This document shows, piece by piece, positions 1-5,173 of a stretch of DNA of 5,678 nucleotides. Numbering within the stretch: position 1 is the stretch's first letter; every line of letters begins with the position of its first letter. The notes beneath the pieces are model-generated. The model saw only the letters and a list, made by a program, of their open reading frames with translations. It was not told the DNA's origin and did not search any database. The stretch is from NCBI GenBank assembly GCA_014380985.1, contig JACMIU010000196.1:1-5678 (forward strand), given 5' to 3'. The position numbers and the translations under genes were made by a program. The DNA comes from Armatimonadota bacterium (GTDB taxonomy: Bacteria; Armatimonadota; Armatimonadia; Armatimonadales; Armatimonadaceae).

Positions 1-291
1 GCACAGGAGCGGCTCGGCTCCTCGATTGAGGCGCATGAGTCGGTTCCCGCCGCGCTATATTCGTTCCTGCGCCACCCGGAATCGTTTGAAGGCGCGGTCA
101 GTTTCGCGGTGCGCCTCGGCGACGACACCGACACGGTGGGTGCGATGACCGGCGCGATTGCCGGGGCGTTCCACGGCTACGCGGGCATCCCGCAAAAGTG
201 GCTACGCCCTTTAGAGAACGGTGCGAAGGGGCGCGATTACACGCTGTCGCTCGCCGACCGGCTTTTCGACCGGTGGCAGGCGACGGTCTAA
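1..291 (+). CDS. ADP-ribosylglycohydrolase family protein, C-terminal part (5' end outside window)
   Basis: The frame is open from the first base and gives 96 residues before a TAA stop at 289-291. The strongest signal is GDDTDT (bases 118-135) followed by an A..GA.AGA..G run. This is the C-terminal Mg2+-binding signature of the DraG/ARH fold, in which the aspartates hold the binuclear metal centre. It is followed by IPQKW (about bases 187-201) and a final helix ending LADRLFDRW, both usual for this family. Family members remove ADP-ribose from proteins or nucleic acids, or hydrolyse related ADP-ribosyl compounds, in the cytoplasm. The substrate cannot be told from the fragment. Typical proteins are about 250-350 residues, so roughly the last third is present. 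The stop overlaps the stop of the convergent dioxygenase gene by 4 bases. The family call is firm and the substrate is unknown. Confidence 0.9.
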   Translation, partial: AQERLGSSIEAHESVPAALYSFLRHPESFEGAVSFAVRLGDDTDTVGAMTGAIAGAFHGYAGIPQKWLRPLENGAKGRDYTLSLADRLFDRWQATV

Positions 292-1169
292 GACGCCGCT
301 TTCGCCGCCTCCGCCTCACGCTTCGCCCGCTCACGCCCCGTCTCCACCTTCTCCCGTGGCGCGGTCGGTTGAAAGTCGTAATGCGGAACGCCCAAGCCGT
401 TCAAAATTGCCCGCTCGACCAGTGAGTAGTCGCCGTCCGGTCGGTTGAAGTTCATCGGCTCCTTGAGATGCACCGGCGGGTTGGTAATCAGGCGCAACCG
501 GCGCGTGGCGTTGCGCGACGACGCATGAATCACGAACGGATGGAGCAGATACACGTCGCCCGCCTCGCCGGTCGCCTCGAAAAAGTCGGTGCATTTTTGC
601 ACGTGTTCCCGCGTTGAAAGATCGTTCGGCATCAAGCCTTCGGGGTGCGCGGCGAAGTGCTTGGCGACGTGCGGCACGGAATCGCCGACCACGAACGTCG
701 CGCCGTTTCGCGGTGTCACGTCCGACCATAGCACGATGGTTAGCAAGCCCTGCTCCGGCGAATCGAGGAAATGCTTGAAAAAGTCGCCGTCGGTATGCCA
801 ACCGGGGGCGGTTGCCGTGGGCGGTTCCCACGCGGCTTCGTCCTCGGCGCGTCCCAAGTTCACAATCAGCGAATCGCCCCACCATGCCTTGCCGATTCGG
901 TCTTCGCCGCACAGGTCGCAAATCGCGTCGTAGATAACAGGGGAAATCTCGCGCACCTCTTTGCCCTTCGTGTGCGGCAGGGGTTGCCAGTGCTTTTCCC
1001 ATGTGTCGGGGCGGTCGGGATCGTAGCCAAGCCGTTCCCAAACGTTCGCGGTATATTCCGCGATTATATCCGGCGGCACGGCTTGGGGCAGTTTTACAAA
1101 ACCGCGCTGTAAAAATTGCGCGACATCTTCATCGGTCAAAACACGGTACGTCGTCATTGGTTTCGTCAT
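288..1169 (-). CDS. Phytanoyl-CoA dioxygenase (PhyH) family Fe(II)/2-oxoglutarate oxygenase
   Basis: The 293-residue protein has the usual length for bacterial PhyH-family proteins. The iron-binding facial triad is visible: His125 and Asp127 in WHTDGDFF (HxD), and His215 in VIHASSRN. Arg226 lies 11 residues after that His and is the expected 2-oxoglutarate carboxylate ligand (compare His264/Arg275 of human PHYH). The N-terminus (LTDEDVAQFLQRGFVKLP) is the usual opening of the fold, a helix followed by the first strand. GDVYLLHPFVIHASS is the strand carrying the distal His. The protein probably couples oxidative decarboxylation of 2-oxoglutarate to hydroxylation of an unknown substrate in the cytoplasm. 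Family members act on phytanoyl-CoA, ectoine and many natural products, so specificity cannot be assigned. The C-terminus (about 270-293) is an Ala/Glu/Arg/Lys-rich helix-like tail outside the catalytic core. Two in-frame ATGs compete, at 1169 and 1154. AAGGA lies about 11 nt before the second, while the first suits a nearly leaderless mRNA. The start is therefore uncertain by 5 residues. Confidence 0.93.
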   Translation of the reverse strand: MTKPMTTYRVLTDEDVAQFLQRGFVKLPQAVPPDIIAEYTANVWERLGYDPDRPDTWEKHWQPLPHTKGKEVREISPVIYDAICDLCGEDRIGKAWWGDSLIVNLGRAEDEAAWEPPTATAPGWHTDGDFFKHFLDSPEQGLLTIVLWSDVTPRNGATFVVGDSVPHVAKHFAAHPEGLMPNDLSTREHVQKCTDFFEATGEAGDVYLLHPFVIHASSRNATRRLRLITNPPVHLKEPMNFNRPDGDYSLVERAILNGLGVPHYDFQPTAPREKVETGRERAKREAEAAKAAS

Positions 1170-1179
1170 CCTTCTGACC

Positions 1180-1209
1180 GGTATACCCGACCCCGGCGCG
1201 TTTTCGCAA
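1180..1209 (-). promoter_or_regulatory. Candidate promoter of the PhyH-family gene
   Basis: Read on the minus strand, TTGCGA (1209-1204, 4/6 to the -35 consensus) is followed after 18 nt by TATACC (1185-1180, 4/6 to the -10 consensus, within the palindrome GGTATACC). Transcription from here would begin only a few bases before the ATG at 1169. This is inferred from motif and position only. Confidence 0.4.
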
Positions 1210-1240
1210 GGCGCGGCGAAACGGAAAAGTTACGAAAACG
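1199..1240. repeat. Inverted repeat in divergent promoter region, possible operator
   Basis: CGTTTTCG (1199-1206) is repeated in inverse as CGAAAACG (1233-1240). A near copy, CGAAACG (1217-1223), lies midway, so the centres are about 17 bp apart. A shorter dyad, TTTCGC/GCGAAA (1202-1207 and 1216-1221), is formed by the first and middle copies. The left arm overlaps the predicted -35 of the leftward gene and the right arm abuts the extended -10 of the rightward operon, a position suited to a shared regulator. CGAAAACG also occurs inside polX (4360-4367 and 4927-4934), so chance is a serious alternative. Confidence 0.3.
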
Positions 1241-1249
1241 TGCTATACT
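1241..1249 (+). promoter_or_regulatory. Extended -10 promoter of the TPR-CPBP operon, probably leaderless
   Basis: TGCTATACT is an extended -10 element (TGn at 1241-1243, TATACT at 1244-1249, 5/6 to consensus). There is no good -35 at the usual distance, which the TG extension could offset. The hexamer ends 5 nt before the ATG at 1255, so the expected transcription start falls on or next to the A of the start codon. No Shine-Dalgarno sequence is present, which agrees with a leaderless mRNA. Confidence 0.6.
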
Positions 1250-1254
1250 GCGCT

Positions 1255-1866
1255 ATGAATCAGCGTTCCTTTTGCCGCATTGCCGCGCTTGCCGCCGCCT
1301 TTTTCGTTTGCCTTCCCGTGTTCGCGCAAAACAAACCCGCCTCGCCAACCGTTAAGCCGACCGCGCAATTAGACGGCATCGAGTACCGCGTCGTGGATCG
1401 CGTTTGGGCGAACGTGGACGGCTACTTCCACGAGGGCGATTACAACCGCGTGGTCGCGCTTTGCCGCGTTTGCGTCGAGTCCGACCCCGATTTCGACGAG
1501 GCAAACTCCGCCGCCTCGTGGATACTCTGGAGCATGGGCGACAAGCCCGCCGCGAACGCGCTTCTCGCTCGCGGCACGGCACGGGCAACCAAAAAATGGC
1601 TTGCCGAATACACGTTCGCCGAAAATCTGATGGTGCGCCGCGAATACAAAGACGCTTTGCCGCACCTTATCAGTGCCACGAAAAATGAGAACGCGCCGGT
1701 GATTGTGTGGAAGCAACTTGCCCACGCCTACGATAAAACCGGCAACCTGCCGAAGTCGCTGGCGACTTGGGACTACGTGGTGAAAAAGTTTCCGAACGAG
1801 CCTTCCGCCGCCAACAATCGTTCGCGGGTGGCAAAAAAAATCGCCGAAAGCAAACCGGGAAGATAA
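1255..1866 (+). CDS. Exported tetratricopeptide-repeat (TPR) protein
   Basis: The product has 203 residues. Residues 1-24 form a Sec signal peptide: a short basic start (MNQRSFCR), a hydrophobic core of Ala/Phe/Leu/Val, and PVFA before a likely signal peptidase I cut ahead of Gln25. There is no lipobox, since Cys7 and Cys19 are not followed by a mature lipoprotein-like sequence. A linker (25-45) leads to about four helical-hairpin TPR-like units at roughly 54-82, 84-111, 115-143 and 150-183. Recognisable pieces are EGDYNRVVALC....DPDFDEA and QLAHAYDKTGNLPKSLATWD....FPNEP. TPRs are protein-interaction scaffolds, and this one would act outside the cytoplasmic membrane with an unknown partner. 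ATG 1255 is chosen over an in-frame GTG at 1240 because it starts the signal peptide properly and fits the -10 box. The stop is followed by three bases and then the CPBP protease start, so the two genes are almost certainly co-transcribed. An A8 run lies near the 3' end (1833-1840). Confidence 0.87.
   Translation: MNQRSFCRIAALAAAFFVCLPVFAQNKPASPTVKPTAQLDGIEYRVVDRVWANVDGYFHEGDYNRVVALCRVCVESDPDFDEANSAASWILWSMGDKPAANALLARGTARATKKWLAEYTFAENLMVRREYKDALPHLISATKNENAPVIVWKQLAHAYDKTGNLPKSLATWDYVVKKFPNEPSAANNRSRVAKKIAESKPGR
1857..1862 (+). promoter_or_regulatory. Weak ribosome binding site for the CPBP protease gene
   Basis: GGGAAG ends 7 nt before the ATG at 1870 and lies inside the last codons of the TPR gene. 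It is a poor match to AGGAGG, so termination-reinitiation from the TPR gene may contribute. Confidence 0.35.
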
Positions 1867-1869
1867 CCC

Positions 1870-3381
1870 ATGCGCGAACGAATCGAACCGGACGCCGCGA
1901 CGCCGCCCGTTCTCGTTGCCGACGCGGGGACGCCCGCTGCCGCACCGTGGCGCATTCCCGCGTCGCTGTGGGTTTGGCTCGCCGTGCTGGTCGCTACTTA
2001 CGCCCTGCCGCAACTGTTAGCCGTGCGCGGTAGCGGAGAGAAAATGGTGCGCGAAAGCGGGCTGAGTTCGGCGAGTTTCCAGCGTCTGGGACAAGCGGAA
2101 TACCTGACCCGTGTGGCGTTGGTGCCGGAGTTCGCCTCCAGCCCGCAAATCAAAACCACTCCGCCCGCGCAGACAGCCGCGAACATTTACCGTGAAGTCG
2201 CGCAACAGAGCGGAAGCGTGGCGTCGGCGCGAAAAGCGTTTGTCTTAGATGCCCTGCAAAAAAAGCCGCTTGACGAAAAATTACTGACCGGCGCACACGC
2301 GCAAAACCTGTCAAAACGCGGCGCGAGAGCGGGCGATATTTCTACCGAACTGGCGTTCTGGCGGTCGCTCTACGGCGCGGACAAAACGGCATCGTTTAGC
2401 CCTGACGAAGGGGACGCGGCGATTGCGCGGGTCAAAACCTACAACCTCGGCATTCTGGAAGGGCAGACGATTGCCGATATTTACACCCGTACCGACCGCC
2501 CCGCCGACGCCAAGCGCGTGGCGAAAGCCATGCAGACAAAGGCGACCGGCGAAGTTCTGCGCCTCGTGGGTCTGATTGTCGCCTTGCTGTGTGCTGCTCT
2601 GATGGGGCTGGTGTTTTGGGCGATGTTTCTTTCGTCCGTCCGAAGCAAACGGTGGGAAACGGTCGGGCGCATTCGCTTGCTCGGAGATTTGCCGGGAACC
2701 GCGCCGAACGGGGGCGCACTCCTTGACGTGTTTGTCGCCTACCTCGCCATGGCGCGGGGCATCGGTTTGCTGGTCGGCTCCGCGCCCGCGCTGGACGGTA
2801 TTTCCCCGATTGCGCTGTCGGCGGGCGTGTATGTCGGTTCGGGCATCCTCGCCTTCTATTACCTGCTTTATCAGACGCGGCGCAACGGTTGGAACCTGTC
2901 CGGTCTCGGCTTGCGCCCCGTGAAACCCGCCGAACTCTGGTACGGCGTCGCCGGATACTGCGCCGCGCTCCCGCTGACGTTCGCGCTCGGCTACATCAAC
3001 ACGCAGGTTTTTAAGGACAGTCAATCGAGCCTGACGCCCAACCCGGTGCTACCGATGATCGCCGGAGAGGGGAGTATCGGGGGGCGCGTCGTGCTGTTTC
3101 TGCTGGTAGCCATTGCCGCCCCGGTGATTGAGGAACTGTTTTTTCGCGGCGTGCTGTACAGTGCGCTGAAAACGCGCTTCTCGACCGTGGCTTGCGTTCT
3201 ACTTTCCGGCGCGTGTTTCGCCGTGGTACACCCGATGGGCGATTGGCTACCGATTTTCGGCTTGGGCTGTTTGCTCGGCACGGTGCGCGAACTGCGTCAA
3301 AGCATCGTGCCGGGAATCGCCGTGCATTTTTGCCAGAACGCAATGGCGTTTGTACTGATGAGCAGTATGTTCGGGCGGTAG
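1870..3381 (+). CDS. CPBP (CAAX protease / Abi) family intramembrane metalloprotease with large N-terminal insert
   Basis: The product has 503 residues. The C-terminal half carries the three CPBP (Abi, CAAX prenyl protease 2-like, Rce1-type) signatures in order: EELFFR (Glu421, Glu422, Arg426), FAVVH (Phe450, His454) and HFCQN (His486, Asn490). In Rce1-type proteases these residues form the zinc/glutamate site that hydrolyses peptide bonds within or beside the membrane. Hydrophobic segments lie near residues 32-51, 229-254, 283-303, 312-334, 357-378, 405-420, 438-453, 459-472 and 480-500, giving an integral membrane protein of about eight or nine passes. Between the first and second segments lies an insert of about 175 mostly helical, polar residues (52-228). 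It contains no Cys and is probably extracytoplasmic. Plain CPBP proteins are about 200-300 residues, so this insert is the unusual part. Bacterial relatives act in bacteriocin self-immunity, protein processing and envelope functions, and the substrate here is unknown. The gene follows the exported TPR gene by 3 bases, in the same reading frame. Confidence 0.93.
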   Translation: MRERIEPDAATPPVLVADAGTPAAAPWRIPASLWVWLAVLVATYALPQLLAVRGSGEKMVRESGLSSASFQRLGQAEYLTRVALVPEFASSPQIKTTPPAQTAANIYREVAQQSGSVASARKAFVLDALQKKPLDEKLLTGAHAQNLSKRGARAGDISTELAFWRSLYGADKTASFSPDEGDAAIARVKTYNLGILEGQTIADIYTRTDRPADAKRVAKAMQTKATGEVLRLVGLIVALLCAALMGLVFWAMFLSSVRSKRWETVGRIRLLGDLPGTAPNGGALLDVFVAYLAMARGIGLLVGSAPALDGISPIALSAGVYVGSGILAFYYLLYQTRRNGWNLSGLGLRPVKPAELWYGVAGYCAALPLTFALGYINTQVFKDSQSSLTPNPVLPMIAGEGSIGGRVVLFLLVAIAAPVIEELFFRGVLYSALKTRFSTVACVLLSGACFAVVHPMGDWLPIFGLGCLLGTVRELRQSIVPGIAVHFCQNAMAFVLMSSMFGR

Positions 3382-3383
3382 GG

Positions 3384-3402
3384 CGGGGATGGAACATCCC
3401 CG
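3384..3402. other. Perfect 8-bp inverted repeat between the CPBP and polX genes
   Basis: CGGGGATG (3384-3391), loop GAA, CATCCCCG (3395-3402) form a perfect stem of 8 bp starting 2 bases after the CPBP stop. No T-rich tract follows (the next bases are AACCGCAGAG), so it is not a canonical intrinsic terminator. It may still slow or end transcription or protect the 3' end of the operon mRNA. As double-stranded DNA it also covers the place where the -35 of the polX promoter should lie (about 3390-3395), so it could instead be an operator. Confidence 0.6.
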
Positions 3403-3412
3403 AACCGCAGAG

Positions 3413-3418
3413 TACAAT
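3413..3418 (+). promoter_or_regulatory. -10 box of the polX promoter, probably leaderless
   Basis: TACAAT matches the -10 consensus at 5 of 6 positions and ends 6 nt before the ATG at 3425. Initiation is therefore expected at or next to the start codon. No Shine-Dalgarno sequence lies upstream and no good -35 is seen. The spacing nearly repeats that of the TPR-CPBP promoter. Confidence 0.5.
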
Positions 3419-3424
3419 ACTGTC

Positions 3425-5173
3425 ATGAACAACGCCGAAATCGCCGCCCGCTTCACCCGAATCGCCGATATTCTGGAGATACAGGGCGAGAACTTCTTCA
3501 AAGTCAAGGCGTACCGGAACGCGGCGGCAACGATTCTTGACCTTGACGAACCGTTATCCGACCTCGATAAGCGCGGCGTTCTTACCGAACTGCCCGGTTT
3601 CGGCGAGGCGATTGTCGGCAAAACCCGCGATTTTCTTTCGACCGGCACGACCGCTTTGTACGAACGCATCAAGAACGATGTACCGGAAGGCGTGGTGCAA
3701 ATGGCGCGGATTCCCGGCTTGTCGCCTAAATCTGTGAAAACCCTGACTGACGCGCTCGGCGTGTCCACGGTGGACGAGTTAGAGGCGGCGGCGCGGGCGG
3801 AAAAGGTGCGCGACGTGGCGGGTTTCGGCGCGGCGAAGGAAGCGAAGTTGCTGGAAAATATCGCCCGCTGGCGTCGCCTATCGGAAACCCTGCCGCTTTA
3901 TCTCGCGCTTGCGCTGGCGAACCGTTATGCCGACGCGGTGCGGGCATTTCCCGAAACACAGCGCGTGGAAGTGTGCGGCGAAATCCGGCGCGGATGCGAA
4001 ACCGTATCCGGTGTGTACCTGTTGGTGGATACGCCGACGCCGATTCCCGCCCTGCAAGCGGCGGCGCAGTTGCCCGGTGTCACCGGAACGCTCGATAAAT
4101 CTTCCTCGCACATCACGCTTGCCACCGAAGCGGGGGTTCCGCTTACCGTGGCGACCTACGACGCCGGTTTGCGCTGGTCGGCGTGGGGGTTCGCGCACCT
4201 TGCGGCGACAGGCTCTGCTGAGTTTTACGAATCGCTCGAACCCGGCAACGCCACCAACACCGTTTCGCTCGCCACCGAAGCCGATGTTTTCGCCGCGATG
4301 GGGCTGCCGTTTATCCCGCCCGAACTGCGCGACACACCGGGAATCGTGCAAACCGTGCGCGAAAACGGCGTCCCCATGCTGATTACCGTGGCGGATTTTC
4401 GCGGGCAACTGCACGAGCATTCCACGGGTAGCGACGGCGCGGCGAGCATCCGCGAAATGGCGGAAGCGGCACTTATGCGCGGCTACGAGTACCTCGCTAT
4501 CACCGATCATTCGCGCTCTTTGACAATCGCCAACGGCATGACCCGCGCCCTCTTGGAAGCACAAATCACCGAAATCGCCGACCTGAACCGTGAGTTCGTG
4601 CCGCGTGGGCTGACGCTACTTTCCGGCATCGAAGCCGACATTTTGCAGGATGGCGCGATAGACTGCGAGGACGACCTTCTCGCCCGCCTCGATATTGTTG
4701 TGGCATCGGTGCATCGTCGGTACAGCGAAAGCGCGGAAGCCATGACGGCGCGAATCGTTCGCGCCATCGAACACCCGCACGTTCACATTATCGGGCATCC
4801 GACCGGTCGGCTTCTCGGTCGGCGCGAACCGTTCGCGGTGGATATGGGCGCGGTGATTGACACCGCGAAACGCACCGGAACGATTTTAGAAATCAACGCC
4901 GCGCCGGAACGCCTCGACCTGTCCGCCGAAAACGCCCGCGCCGTGAAAGAAGCCGGTGTGCTTCTCTCCATCAACGCCGACGCGCATTCGGTCGCGGGTC
5001 TTGATTCCATCGCGTGGGGCGTCACGGTGGCGCGGCGGGCGGGGCTATCGCCGGGGGACGTGGTGAACACGTTCGATTTAGCGACGTTACGCGCCGCGCT
5101 CAAAAACGGCTACCCCATCATCACTGCGTCCGTAAACGTGCGCTCGGCACTCACCGACACCGCGATCACGTGA
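3425..5173 (+). CDS. polX: PolX-family HhH-Pol-PHP protein with degenerate polymerase site, probable PHP nuclease
   Basis: The product has 582 residues, the usual bacterial PolX size. In order it has: an N-terminal HhH/8-kDa-like region with FFKVKAYRNAA (24-34); helix-hairpin-helix elements LPGFGEAIVGK (56-66) and IPGLSPKSVKTL (96-107), and a third near 131-146; a nucleotidyltransferase palm (about 180-300); and a PHP domain (about 325-560). All nine predicted PHP metal ligands are present: His330, His332, Asp337, His362, Glu403, His430, His458, Asp519 and His521. This supports Mn/Zn-dependent 3'-5' exonuclease or phosphoesterase action in base-excision-type repair. The palm aligns without gaps to Pol beta at GEIRRGCETVSGVYLL (185-200), but both catalytic Asp positions are Gly196 and Tyr198, and the Ser of the GS motif is Glu186. 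The third Asp is apparently Thr241, and YFTGS is reduced to AATGS. DNA synthesis is therefore unlikely. ATG 3425 is preferred over ATG 3389, which lies inside the inverted repeat and upstream of the -10 box. The last 21 residues overlap the convergent DUF2262-like gene and extend past the normal family end. Confidence 0.93.
   Translation: MNNAEIAARFTRIADILEIQGENFFKVKAYRNAAATILDLDEPLSDLDKRGVLTELPGFGEAIVGKTRDFLSTGTTALYERIKNDVPEGVVQMARIPGLSPKSVKTLTDALGVSTVDELEAAARAEKVRDVAGFGAAKEAKLLENIARWRRLSETLPLYLALALANRYADAVRAFPETQRVEVCGEIRRGCETVSGVYLLVDTPTPIPALQAAAQLPGVTGTLDKSSSHITLATEAGVPLTVATYDAGLRWSAWGFAHLAATGSAEFYESLEPGNATNTVSLATEADVFAAMGLPFIPPELRDTPGIVQTVRENGVPMLITVADFRGQLHEHSTGSDGAASIREMAEAALMRGYEYLAITDHSRSLTIANGMTRALLEAQITEIADLNREFVPRGLTLLSGIEADILQDGAIDCEDDLLARLDIVVASVHRRYSESAEAMTARIVRAIEHPHVHIIGHPTGRLLGRREPFAVDMGAVIDTAKRTGTILEINAAPERLDLSAENARAVKEAGVLLSINADAHSVAGLDSIAWGVTVARRAGLSPGDVVNTFDLATLRAALKNGYPIITASVNVRSALTDTAIT
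5110..5173. other. 64-bp convergent (tail-to-tail) coding overlap
   Basis: The polX stop (TGA, 5171-5173) lies 64 bp inside the 3' end of the minus-strand DUF2262-like gene, whose TAG stop is at 5112-5110. On the polX side the overlap encodes residues from about 562 to 582, beyond the PHP domain. On the other side it encodes the last 20 or so residues of the DUF2262-like domain, including the family-like ending TFTDAVMMG. No room remains for a terminator of either gene between the two reading frames. Confidence 0.8.

Noticed and set aside
1833..1840. A8 run near the end of the TPR gene, containing an A AAA AAA slippery heptamer in frame
   Set aside because: A -1 shift would lead into a basic frame with no family-like features, there is no downstream stimulatory structure I can see, and the normal frame stops neatly before the next gene. 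It could be a mutation-prone tract, but nothing supports programmed frameshifting.
1864..1872. TPR and CPBP genes are in the same frame, separated only by TAA CCC, suggesting readthrough or a split fusion gene
   Set aside because: Each part has its own coherent N-terminus (a signal peptide in one, an N-terminal tail before the first membrane segment in the other). The TPR part ends in a hydrophilic tail. Same frame has a one-in-three chance.
3389..3391. Upstream ATG as the start of polX (12 extra residues)
   Set aside because: It lies inside the inverted repeat and upstream of the predicted -10 box. The added residues do not resemble the PolX N-terminus, whereas MNNAEIAARFTRIADIL does.
3384..3402. 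Intrinsic (rho-independent) terminator of the TPR-CPBP operon
   Set aside because: The stem is good but no U-tract follows, so it is reported only as an inverted repeat.
3878..4564. Long open frame antisense to polX (228 codons), and similar ones antisense to the CPBP gene (2311-3024) and in another frame of the PhyH gene (331-1041)
   Set aside because: Their products are Arg/Gly/His/Pro-rich without domain features. They follow from the G+C-rich codon pattern of the real genes, which have clear family motifs.
5166..5173. TCACGTGA palindrome over the polX stop codon
   Set aside because: It is a single 8-bp site within sequence coding on both strands, without a partner site or a promoter nearby, so chance is sufficient.
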